Shown: positions 56,445 through 64,000 of the stretch, in pieces | Layout of the letters: each line of letters opens with the position of its first letter | How positions within the stretch are numbered: position 1 is the stretch's first letter | Origin: Enterobacter kobei | Lineage (GTDB): Bacteria; Pseudomonadota; Gammaproteobacteria; Enterobacterales; Enterobacteriaceae | Direction: 5' to 3' | DNA length: 64,000 nucleotides | Assembly (NCBI RefSeq): GCF_001729765.1 | Contig: NZ_CP017181.1 | Span: forward strand, 4,588,001 to 4,652,000 | Made by a program: the position numbers and the translations under genes | Notes under the pieces: model-generated | Database searches by the model: none | What the model was told of the DNA's origin: nothing | The model's input: only the letters and a program-made list of their open reading frames with translations

Positions 56445-57437
56445 TCAGTTATGCCTGTTGAAAAATTCAACAATGGCGTTGAGCGCGACTGAGCGCATAA
56501 CGTCCTTTTCGAAAAGGATCTCATGGTAAGCGCCGTTGATGACCAGCGGTTTTCCCCCTTCACAAGGGTGACCGGCGGCGGCGCGCAATTCACAATAACG
56601 GTCATGCATGCGGTTATCGACCACACGCTCTTCTTCAGCCTGAATCAGGAGTGTTGGCGTGTCATCATCACCTACCCCCGCCAGCACCTGTTCACCGGCC
56701 AGAATCCCCTCCCGCACCCAGTGCCAGGTCGGGCCACCGACGCGTAAGCGCGGTTCATCGGCATAAAAGCGCAGGTTGCGGCGATAACGCTGCCGACTGT
56801 GGGTTAAGACGTTGATGGCGAACGGCAGCGCGCGCCAGCGTCCGGTCCCGATGGCATAGCCTTCACGAATGCGCTGATGGCCCTCAGCCCAGTCGAGAAG
56901 ATGACGCACCATCCAGTCGGGGAAACGTATGACGATACCGTACATCGGCGCGGTTAGCGCAATGGCATCACACTGGTGTTGATACCGCTGCAAAAACAGC
57001 GTCGAAATAGCGCCACCCATGGAGTGCGCAAGGATATAGCGCTTACGCCAGGGGCCGGGCTGCACTTCCTGCTGCCAGAACGCGGCAAAATCGTCGACGT
57101 AATCGCTGAAGCGATCGACATGTCCACGGTGCGTGTCCTGTAGCATGCGTCCGGACAGCCCCTGTCCACGGTGGTCGATGATGAGCACATCGAACCCCAT
57201 ATGGACCAGATCGTAGGCCAGTTCGGCGTATTTAACGTAGCTTTCAATGCGCCCCGGGCAAACCACGATTACCCGATCATTTTTCTCATCACGGAAACGA
57301 ACGAAGCGTACCGGGATGCCCCCGACGCCCGTAAACTCATCTTCCTCACGCTGCCGCCAGAAATCGGTCAGCGGCCCCATAGAGAAAGCAGCAAATGCGT
57401 TTTCTCGTGTTTCCCAGTCCTTTTTCTGCTGAAACAT
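56445..57437 (-). CDS. pldB: Lysophospholipase L2 PldB
   Basis: PldB is an inner-membrane-associated alpha/beta hydrolase that deacylates lysophospholipids. The nucleophile Ser is in ILAHSMGGAIS and the His in NGAYHEILFE; RGQGLSGR lies in the fold's N-terminal part. The start at 57437 (MFQQKKDWETREN) matches E. coli; longer readings to 57548 are possible but abut rhtB. The C-terminus is about ten residues shorter than in E. coli (ends FFNRHN). It forms an operon with yigL. Confidence 0.92.
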   Translation of the reverse strand: MFQQKKDWETRENAFAAFSMGPLTDFWRQREEDEFTGVGGIPVRFVRFRDEKNDRVIVVCPGRIESYVKYAELAYDLVHMGFDVLIIDHRGQGLSGRMLQDTHRGHVDRFSDYVDDFAAFWQQEVQPGPWRKRYILAHSMGGAISTLFLQRYQHQCDAIALTAPMYGIVIRFPDWMVRHLLDWAEGHQRIREGYAIGTGRWRALPFAINVLTHSRQRYRRNLRFYADEPRLRVGGPTWHWVREGILAGEQVLAGVGDDDTPTLLIQAEEERVVDNRMHDRYCELRAAAGHPCEGGKPLVINGAYHEILFEKDVMRSVALNAIVEFFNRHN

Positions 57438-57548
57438 TGGGTTTCCACTCACGTAATCCAGGGAATATCGTTTTTTTTCGTAACCGGTCACAAAATGACT
57501 CATCAATAGCGTATTGTGGCATAAAAACAGACGATTCGGGAGTTTCAA

Positions 57549-58169
57549 ATGACCTTCGAGTGGTGGTTCGCCTACCTGCTGACATCCATCATCCTGAGCC
57601 TTTCACCGGGTTCGGGTGCGATTAACACCATGACTACCTCCATCAACCACGGCTATCGCGGGGCGGCGGCGTCGATTGCCGGTTTGCAAACCGGGCTGGG
57701 CATTCACATCGTCCTGGTCGGGATTGGGCTGGGAACGCTGTTCTCCCGCTCGGTGCTGGCGTTTGAAGTGCTGAAATGGGCCGGTGCGGCATATCTTATC
57801 TGGCTGGGTATTCAGCAGTGGCGCGCGGCTGGCGCCATTAACCTGAATACGCTCGCGCAGACGCAAAACCGTGGTCATCTGTTTAAGCGGGCAGTATTCG
57901 TCAACCTGACCAACCCGAAAAGCATTGTGTTCCTCGCCGCGCTGTTCCCACAGTTTATCGTGCCGCACCAGCCTCAGGTGATGCAGTACGTGGTGCTGGG
58001 TGCGACCACAATTATTGTCGATATTATCGTGATGATTGGTTACGCGACGCTGGCACAACGAATTGCCGGATGGATAAAAGGACCTAAGCAGATGAAGGCC
58101 CTGAACAAAGTGTTTGGCTCGCTGTTTATGCTGGTTGGCGCGCTGCTTGCGTCAGCGCGTCATGCTTAG
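57549..58169 (+). CDS. rhtB: Homoserine/homoserine lactone exporter RhtB
   Basis: The 206-residue LysE-family exporter has six predicted transmembrane helices and the conserved [20 protein letters not shown] and [18 protein letters not shown] segments. E. coli RhtB exports homoserine and homoserine lactone. It is divergent from pldB and its last 4 nt overlap convergent rhtC. Confidence 0.95.
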   Translation: MTFEWWFAYLLTSIILSLSPGSGAINTMTTSINHGYRGAAASIAGLQTGLGIHIVLVGIGLGTLFSRSVLAFEVLKWAGAAYLIWLGIQQWRAAGAINLNTLAQTQNRGHLFKRAVFVNLTNPKSIVFLAALFPQFIVPHQPQVMQYVVLGATTIIVDIIVMIGYATLAQRIAGWIKGPKQMKALNKVFGSLFMLVGALLASARHA

Positions 58170-58786
58170 CGAGAAATGATGAGATGAATGCCGAAGCCGG
58201 CGAACAGCGCGCCGGCGAAGCCATCGATCCACTTCGCGATACGCTGGTAGCCACGGCGCATCGCCGGTAAGGCAAACAGGCTTGCCACGATAGTGAACCA
58301 CGCGAAGGTCTCCACGACGATAAGCAGAAAAATGCCCCAACGTGCGCCCGCGCCAACGCTGTCGCCCACAAACAGCGAGAACACCGAGCCGAAATAGATA
58401 ATCGCTTTCGGATTCGCCAGGTTGGTCAGTAGCCCTTTTACAAAGCTCCGTCCACCCGTTGCCAGCTCCACCTTAGGCTCTTGCGTTTTTTTCTCTTCTT
58501 TTTTCAGCGCCCCGCGCAGCATCTGGTAGCCCATCCAGCACAGGTACAGGCCACCGCCAACCATAATGATGTTATGCAGCCAGGCCATCTTCGCCAGGAT
58601 AAGGTTCAGACCGAGCAGCGCAACGGCCGCCCAGACCATGACGCCCATGGTAATACCGAGCACGCCCATCATCGCCTCTTTACGGGAACGACTGACCGCT
58701 GTTTGCGATACGAAGAAAAAGTCAGGGCCCGGGCTCATCAGCGCAACGATGTGCACTAACGCCACGGTGAGAAATAGCATTAACAT
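58166..58786 (-). CDS. rhtC: Threonine exporter RhtC
   Basis: The 206-residue LysE-family protein has six predicted transmembrane helices, with [16 protein letters not shown] near the N-terminus and [16 protein letters not shown] in the central region. E. coli RhtC exports threonine. It lies 61 nt after recQ. Confidence 0.95.
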   Translation of the reverse strand: MLMLFLTVALVHIVALMSPGPDFFFVSQTAVSRSRKEAMMGVLGITMGVMVWAAVALLGLNLILAKMAWLHNIIMVGGGLYLCWMGYQMLRGALKKEEKKTQEPKVELATGGRSFVKGLLTNLANPKAIIYFGSVFSLFVGDSVGAGARWGIFLLIVVETFAWFTIVASLFALPAMRRGYQRIAKWIDGFAGALFAGFGIHLIISR

Positions 58787-58847
58787 AATTGGCTCGCAGG
58801 GAAATAATTCAGTGAGTCATCATACTGGCACTTTTTTGGCCGGCTGA

Positions 58848-60677
58848 CTACTCCTCATCATCACCGTCAACGTGAGAACGGATAAGCGCCATAAACTCTT
58901 TACCGAAGCGCTCCAGCTTGCGCGTGCCTACGCCGTTGACGCTGAGCATTTCGCTGGCGCTGAGCGGCATCTGTTCCGCCATCTCAATCAGCGTCGCGTC
59001 GTTGAACACCACGTAAGGCGGGATGTTCTCTTCATCAGCAATGGCTTTACGCAGCTTACGCAGTTTGGCAAACAGCTTGCGGTCATAGTTACCGCCGTAG
59101 GATTTCTGCATCACGCGTGGTTTGAGGGCGACCACGCGCGGTACGGCGAGCTTCAGTTCAACGTCACCGCGCAACACCGGACGCGCGGCTTCGGTCAGCT
59201 GTAGCGCCGAGTGCTGAGCGATGTTCTGAGTGGCAAATCCGAGGTGAATCAGCTGACGAATAATGCTAACCCAGTGCTCGTGGCTCTGATCTTTACCGAT
59301 CCCGTATACCGGCAGTTTGTCGTGGCCCATGTCGCGGATACGCTGGTTATTGGCGCCGCGCAACACTTCCACCACGTAACCCATCCCGAAGCGTTGATTC
59401 ACACGGTAAATGGTCGAAAGCGCCTTACGCGCGTCCATCAGGCCATCGTACTGCTTCGGCGGATCCAGGCAGATATCGCAGTTGCCGCACGGCTCCTGTC
59501 GCCCTTCACCAAAATAGTTGAGCAGCACCAGACGGCGGCAGGTTTGCGCTTCGGCAAACGCCCCCATCGCGTTGAGCTTATGGCGTTCGATATCCTGCAG
59601 CTGTCCCTGCGGTTTCTCTTCCAGACAGCGGCGCAGCCACGCCATATCGGCTGGATCGTAAAACAGCATCGCTTCCGCAGGCAGACCATCACGCCCGGCG
59701 CGGCCGGTTTCCTGATAGTAGGATTCGATATTACGCGGGATGTCGAAATGCACCACAAAACGCACGTTGGGCTTGTTAATCCCCATTCCAAACGCCACCG
59801 TCGCGACCACAATCTGCAGGTCGTCACGCTGGAATTTCTCCTGCACATCCGCGCGGATGTGGTTCTCCAGCCCGGCATGATACGCCGCGGCGCTAAAGCC
59901 ACGGTTTTGCAGACGCGCGGCGGTGTCTTCCACCTTCGCCCGACTGTTGCAGTAAATAATGCCTGACTTGCCGCGCTGTTCCTGGACATAGCGCAGGAGC
60001 TGATCCAGCGGCTTGAATTTTTCCATCAGCATGTAGCGGATGTTAGGGCGGTCGAAACTGCTGACCTGAATATAGGGATCATTCAGCCCCAGCAGGCGAA
60101 CGATATCCAGACGCGTCGTATCATCTGCCGTGGCGGTAAGCGCCATAAACGGCAGTTCCGGGAAGCGCTGACGGAGCTGGCCGAGGGCGGCATATTCCGG
60201 GCGGAAATCGTGCCCCCACTGCGAGATACAGTGCGCTTCATCCACCGCCAGCAGGACCGGGTTCCAGTGTGCGAGATGGTCGAGGAAGTTATCCAGCATC
60301 AGGCGTTCCGGTGCGATATACAGCAGACGAACCTGCCCGGTGCGACACCCGGCCATCACCTCTTGCTGCTGCTCCCGGGTTTGCGTGGAATTAAGACAGG
60401 CCGCCGCCACGCCGTTGGCGAGCAGTTGATCAACCTGGTCTTTCATCAGAGAAATAAGGGGCGATACCACGACCGTCAGGCCGTTAAGCACCAGCGCGGG
60501 CACCTGATAACAGAGTGATTTCCCGCCGCCGGTCGGCATAACGACCAGACAATCACGGCCTTCCAGCACGGTTTCAATGATGGTTTCCTGGCCAGGGCGG
60601 AACTGCTGGTAGCCAAAGGTTTCATGCAAAACCTGTTTAGCCAGCGACTCCTGATTCAATACTTCCGCCTGCGCCAC
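58848..60677 (-). CDS. recQ: ATP-dependent 3'-5' DNA helicase RecQ
   Basis: RecQ unwinds DNA in RecF-pathway recombination and stalled-fork repair. I chose the GTG at 60677 (AQAEVLNQES), which gives 609 residues as in E. coli; an ATG at 60740 would add 21 residues resembling a false signal peptide. Walker A is MPTGGGKSLCY, the helicase box is VDEAHCISQWGHDFRPEY, and the zinc cysteines are in QTCRRLV and CGNCDICLD. An HRDC domain (SASEMLSVNGVGTRKLERFG) ends the protein. Confidence 0.95.
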   Translation of the reverse strand: MAQAEVLNQESLAKQVLHETFGYQQFRPGQETIIETVLEGRDCLVVMPTGGGKSLCYQVPALVLNGLTVVVSPLISLMKDQVDQLLANGVAAACLNSTQTREQQQEVMAGCRTGQVRLLYIAPERLMLDNFLDHLAHWNPVLLAVDEAHCISQWGHDFRPEYAALGQLRQRFPELPFMALTATADDTTRLDIVRLLGLNDPYIQVSSFDRPNIRYMLMEKFKPLDQLLRYVQEQRGKSGIIYCNSRAKVEDTAARLQNRGFSAAAYHAGLENHIRADVQEKFQRDDLQIVVATVAFGMGINKPNVRFVVHFDIPRNIESYYQETGRAGRDGLPAEAMLFYDPADMAWLRRCLEEKPQGQLQDIERHKLNAMGAFAEAQTCRRLVLLNYFGEGRQEPCGNCDICLDPPKQYDGLMDARKALSTIYRVNQRFGMGYVVEVLRGANNQRIRDMGHDKLPVYGIGKDQSHEHWVSIIRQLIHLGFATQNIAQHSALQLTEAARPVLRGDVELKLAVPRVVALKPRVMQKSYGGNYDRKLFAKLRKLRKAIADEENIPPYVVFNDATLIEMAEQMPLSASEMLSVNGVGTRKLERFGKEFMALIRSHVDGDDEE

Positions 60678-60767
60678 GTTAACCCCATATGCCAGAAATG
60701 AAACAGGCGCTATTTTCAGCGCCTGAGAGAGAAACTTCAACGTTTAACGCAAAAACATTCGAGCAGC

Positions 60768-61637
60768 TTAGAGAATATCGTTCAGCATTACGCCCACACC
60801 CACGCGGGTCTGGTTGAAGTTATAGTCGATCAGCGACTCGCCGTAACCGCTGTACACCTGCGTATAGAGGCGCACGTGCTTAGTTACCGGATAGCTCAGG
60901 CCCACTTCCGCACCACCGTAGCCGGTATTCCAGTTGTACTGGCCTTTCGCGCTCAGCACGGCATCGCCTAACTGGTAGCCGACCTTGAGCTGGTAGTACC
61001 CCATATATTTGGTGATATCCGGGTTATCGTCGGTGCTCCCCACCACATACCACGGCTTCACTTCCACCATCCAGTTGCCGTTCTGCGCCATCAGGCGCGT
61101 ATAGGCACGGTTCCAGCTACGAGACGTGGGGTCTGAACGGCCGTTAGAATCGTGATTAAAGCCGACTTCGACGTCACGCAACGTCCATCCGGCAAATTCA
61201 TAATCCGTTGCAAAGCCAAGGAACAGCTGCGGCTCATAGTTGGTTTCACGGAACGGCGAAGATTCGCCGCTGTTGGAAAGCTGCCACCAGGATTTCTGCG
61301 TGTAAGAGGCACCGAGTACCGAGTTCGGCCCCAGAATACCGCGCCAGAACGGGAAGGCGAGGCTCAACTGGAACTTCACCTCATCTTTACGCGCATTATC
61401 AGACCAGTTATAGGAGCTTATCGCTTCTTTGTTCAGATCGCTGGTCTGGGTGTAAATCACGTAGTTGGTGTCATACGGGTAAAGCGTGAACGGATTGTCA
61501 TGCTCCTGAAGCATGTTAGCAATGATGCTACCGTGTACGGATGGCGCATCGTGCACTTCTTTAACTGTCGCTTCCTGCGCATATGCTGTGAGGGGCAGCG
61601 CAACCGCCGCCAGTAACCAACCCAGATACGTCCGCAT
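60768..61637 (-). CDS. pldA: Outer membrane phospholipase A (OmpLA)
   Basis: PldA is a 12-stranded outer-membrane barrel with Ca2+-dependent phospholipase A1/A2 activity, active as a dimer when the membrane is disturbed. The 289-residue precursor has a signal peptide ending in AYA. The catalytic His and Ser are in FNHDSNGRSDPTSRSWNR, with the Asn nearby. The C-terminal strand is SLIDYNFNQTRVGVGVML. It lies 90 nt upstream of recQ. Confidence 0.96.
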   Translation of the reverse strand: MRTYLGWLLAAVALPLTAYAQEATVKEVHDAPSVHGSIIANMLQEHDNPFTLYPYDTNYVIYTQTSDLNKEAISSYNWSDNARKDEVKFQLSLAFPFWRGILGPNSVLGASYTQKSWWQLSNSGESSPFRETNYEPQLFLGFATDYEFAGWTLRDVEVGFNHDSNGRSDPTSRSWNRAYTRLMAQNGNWMVEVKPWYVVGSTDDNPDITKYMGYYQLKVGYQLGDAVLSAKGQYNWNTGYGGAEVGLSYPVTKHVRLYTQVYSGYGESLIDYNFNQTRVGVGVMLNDIL

Positions 61638-61797
61638 CGGTGGTGTTCTCCTGAAATAGTGACGTGTAATGAATAATTTTATCCGGGCATTCTACAGACT
61701 TCTGCGCCAACTTCCGCCTCCTCGTTTCTGAAAGTGGAAATCCGTATTGTTGAGGCATAAAATCAACATTTCATTAACAATAGGGATATGAAACCTC

Positions 61798-62265
61798 ATG
61801 TCAGCCATGCTTACCTCTGAAGAAGTGTTAAAGCTCGTGGGCGAGATTTTTGTTTACCATATGCCATTTAACCGTGCGCTGGGTCTGGAGCTGGAGCGTT
61901 ACGAGAAAGAGTTTGCCCAGTTGAGCTTCAACAACCAGCCGATGATGGTGGGCAACTGGGCGCAAAGTATTTTGCACGGCGGGGTGATTGCTTCCGCGCT
62001 GGACGTGGCGGCTGGTCTGGTCTGCGTGGGCAGTACGCTGACGCGTCATGACACCATCAATGAAGACGAACTCCGTCAGCGTCTGGCACGCATGGGCACC
62101 ATTGATTTACGCGTCGATTATCTTCGCCCCGGACGCGGCAATCGCTTTACCTGCACCAGCAGCCTGCTGCGTGCGGGGAATAAAGTTGCGGTGGCGCGCG
62201 TAGAATTACACAACGAAGAACAGGTTTATATCGCCAGCGCAACCGCCACTTATATGGTGGGTTGA
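61798..62265 (+). CDS. yigI: Hotdog-fold thioesterase YigI
   Basis: The 155-residue PaaI-like hotdog protein equals E. coli YigI, reported as a medium- to long-chain acyl-CoA thioesterase. The catalytic Asp/His region is seen in [17 protein letters not shown], and [10 protein letters not shown] is conserved. It is divergent from pldA. Confidence 0.9.
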   Translation: MSAMLTSEEVLKLVGEIFVYHMPFNRALGLELERYEKEFAQLSFNNQPMMVGNWAQSILHGGVIASALDVAAGLVCVGSTLTRHDTINEDELRQRLARMGTIDLRVDYLRPGRGNRFTCTSSLLRAGNKVAVARVELHNEEQVYIASATATYMVG

Positions 62266-62316
62266 AGCGGCAAAATCGGGTAAAATTAATTCACTTTTTT
62301 GTAACGGATTTTCCCG

Positions 62317-63213
62317 ATGGATGCTAAACAGACGCGGCAGGGCGTTTTACTCGCCCTTGCCGCTTATTTTATTTGGGGTATTGCACCGGCGTACTTCAAG
62401 TTTATCGCTTATGTACCGGCCGACGAGATCCTCACTCACCGCGTCATCTGGTCCTTTTTCTTTATGATCGCGCTAATGAGCCTCAGCCGTCAGTGGTCCG
62501 GCGTCAAGACGCTGCTCAAAACGCCTAAGAAAGTTTTCCTGCTGGCACTCTCGGCGGTGCTCATTGGCGGAAACTGGCTGCTGTTTATCTGGGCGGTGAA
62601 CAACCACCACATGCTCGAAGCCAGTCTTGGCTACTTTATTAACCCGCTGGTGAACATCGTACTGGGGATGCTTTTCCTCGGCGAACGTTTCCGCCGTATG
62701 CAGTGGCTGGCGGTGTTTCTGGCCTTCTGCGGCGTGCTGGTACAGCTCTGGACGTTCGGCTCGCTGCCGATTATTGCCCTCGGCCTGGCGTTCAGCTTTG
62801 CGTTCTACGGTCTGGTACGTAAGAAGATTGCGGTGGAAGCACAAACGGGGATGCTGTTTGAAACCCTGTGGCTGCTGCCGGTGGCGGCGATCTACCTCTT
62901 CGGTATCGCCGACAGCGCCACCAGTCATATGGGCAGCAACCCGTGGTCGCTGAATCTGATGCTGATGGCGGCAGGCGTGGTGACCACTATTCCTCTGCTG
63001 TGCTTCACCGGTGCGGCAACGCGTCTGCGTCTCTCCACGCTGGGCTTCTTCCAGTACATCGGCCCGACGCTGATGTTTCTGCTGGCGGTGGTGTTTTACG
63101 GCGAAGTGCCGGGCGCAGATAAGATGGTGACGTTCGCCTTTATCTGGGTAGCGCTGGCGATTTTTGTCGCCGATGCGATTTACACCCAGCGCAGAGTGCG
63201 CAAAGGGCTGTAG
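62317..63213 (+). CDS. rarD: EamA-family transporter RarD
   Basis: The 298-residue protein has ten predicted transmembrane helices. It begins MDAKQTRQGVLLALAAYFIWG, and has SLGYFINPLVNIVLGMLFLGER and RLSTLGFFQYIGPTLMFLLAV. RarD is linked to chloramphenicol resistance in some bacteria, but its substrate in enterobacteria is not established. It follows yigI after 51 nt. Confidence 0.92.
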   Translation: MDAKQTRQGVLLALAAYFIWGIAPAYFKFIAYVPADEILTHRVIWSFFFMIALMSLSRQWSGVKTLLKTPKKVFLLALSAVLIGGNWLLFIWAVNNHHMLEASLGYFINPLVNIVLGMLFLGERFRRMQWLAVFLAFCGVLVQLWTFGSLPIIALGLAFSFAFYGLVRKKIAVEAQTGMLFETLWLLPVAAIYLFGIADSATSHMGSNPWSLNLMLMAAGVVTTIPLLCFTGAATRLRLSTLGFFQYIGPTLMFLLAVVFYGEVPGADKMVTFAFIWVALAIFVADAIYTQRRVRKGL

Positions 63214-63222
63214 TGCCTTTTT

Positions 63223-63292
63223 GCCGGATGGCGGCTGCGCCTTATCCGGCCTACATGTTCAGTAGGCCCGGTAAGCGCAGCGCCACCGGGCG
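63223..63292. repeat. BIME: paired inverted REP elements between rarD and corA
   Basis: Two REP units (63223-63253 and 63262-63292) in opposite orientation: GCCGGATGGCGGCTGCGCC with TTATCCGGC, then GCCCGGTAAGCGCAGCGCC with ACCGGGC. The pair lies between the convergent ends of rarD and corA and probably limits read-through and RNA decay. Confidence 0.88.
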
Positions 63293-63297
63293 GATTC

Positions 63298-64000
63298 TCA
63301 AAGCCAGTTACGACGCTTAAAGTACAGATACGGCGCCAGCCCGGCGAGGATCATAAAGATAATCGCCCCCGGGTAACCAAAGCTCCACTTCAGCTCCGGC
63401 ATAAACTCGAAGTTCATCCCATAGCTGGAGGCCACCAGCGTCGGCGGCAGGAACACCACGGATACCACCGAGAAGATCTTGATGATGCGGTTCTGCTCGA
63501 TGTTGATAAAGCCCATCGCCGCCTGCATCAGGAAGTTCACCTTCTGGAACAGGGATTCGTTGTGCGGCAGCAGGGATTCGATATCGCGCAGGATCTCACG
63601 CGCCTGCTCCAGCTGACCACCCGGCAGACGCGCCTTGCGCACGAGGAAGTTCAGCGCGCGCTGGGTATCCATCAGACACAAACGCACCTTCCAGCCGATA
63701 TCTTCCAGCTCGGCCAGCGTGGAGAGCGCTTCGTCGTATTCATCGCCCTGATGGCCTTCCATGATCACGCGGCTCAGCTTTTCCAGGTCGCTGTAGATGT
63801 TTTCAATCTCATCCGCCAGCTGTTCGATTTTGGTCTCAAACAGGTCGAGCAGCAGTTCGTAAGCGTTGCCGTCCACCATTGCCTGGCTGCGGGCGCGCAT
63901 GCGGTAGAGACGAAACGCGGGCAGTTCACGCTCGCGCAGGGTAAACAGGCGACCGTCGCGAATGGTAAAGGCCACGGTGGAGTTGCCCGCATGGTCTTCC
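63298..64000 (-). CDS. corA: Magnesium/cobalt transporter CorA (5' end outside the window)
   Basis: CorA is the main constitutive Mg2+ channel, a pentamer with a large cytosolic funnel. The window holds the last 233 residues or so; the frame is open to the right edge ([16 protein letters not shown]). The two C-terminal transmembrane helices flank the signature YGMN ([12 protein letters not shown]), and the long stalk helix is [20 protein letters not shown]. coli CorA is 316 residues, so about 80 are missing. Confidence 0.96.
   Translation of the reverse strand, partial: EDHAGNSTVAFTIRDGRLFTLRERELPAFRLYRMRARSQAMVDGNAYELLLDLFETKIEQLADEIENIYSDLEKLSRVIMEGHQGDEYDEALSTLAELEDIGWKVRLCLMDTQRALNFLVRKARLPGGQLEQAREILRDIESLLPHNESLFQKVNFLMQAAMGFINIEQNRIIKIFSVVSVVFLPPTLVASSYGMNFEFMPELKWSFGYPGAIIFMILAGLAPYLYFKRRNWL

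Noticed and set aside
60678..60740. A 21-residue signal-peptide-like extension of RecQ
   Set aside because: RecQ is cytosolic, and the GTG at 60677 gives the exact E. coli length; the extension is upstream non-coding sequence.

Overview
The window is chromosomal DNA of an enterobacterium close to Enterobacter, Leclercia or Lelliottia. Nearly every gene reads as a near-identical relative of an E. coli K-12 gene, gene order largely follows the E. coli 84-86 min region (corA to hemG), and the repeats are enterobacterial (an ERIC and a REP pair). Genus-level placement is inference.

Layout. (1) 1-13.8 kb: an E. coli-type cellulose locus, bcsRQABZC on the minus strand and bcsEFG on the plus strand, followed by a second GH8 endoglucanase (13846-14841). 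Three genes are damaged: bcsC has an out-of-frame internal deletion near 1547, bcsA has a one-base G-run insertion at 7376-7383, and bcsE has an in-frame amber codon at 10996. (2) 14.8-16.8 kb: birA and murB. (3) 16.9-22.4 kb: a complete rRNA operon on the minus strand (16S, tRNA-Ile, tRNA-Ala, 23S, 5S) with P1/P2 promoters, boxA elements and terminator. Its upstream neighbour (hemG) is that of E. coli rrnA, but its downstream neighbours (murB, birA) are those of rrnB. (4) 22.4-42.0 kb: hemG, trkH, yigZ, pepQ, then fadBA, fre, ubiD, rfaH, tatD/tatABC, ubiB-ubiJ-ubiE, rmuC, udp, ysgA, in E. coli order. (5) 42.0-51.4 kb: an accessory carbohydrate locus inserted between ysgA and metE. It has two divergent arms around a LacI-type regulator. 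One arm is a binding protein, two permeases (the first frameshifted), a GH13 alpha-glucosidase and a GH130 mannoside phosphorylase. The other is the regulator, a phosphomannomutase and the ABC ATPase. (6) 51.4-64 kb: metE/metR, bioP (yigM), yigL, pldB, rhtB, rhtC, recQ, pldA, yigI, rarD and a 5'-truncated corA, again in E. coli order.

How it works together. The accessory locus suggests a complete inferred route: import of a glucose- and mannose-containing oligosaccharide, removal of alpha-glucose by GH13, phosphorolysis of a beta-mannoside by GH130 to mannose-1-phosphate, and conversion to mannose-6-phosphate by the linked mutase. Two palindromes 33 bp apart between the arms are probable operators. 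This is the most interesting uncharacterised system in the window. The cellulose locus looks like a recently decaying or switched-off system. Two of the lesions (bcsA and the permease) are single-base changes in G runs and could be sequencing errors. The bcsC deletion and bcsE amber codon are harder to explain that way.
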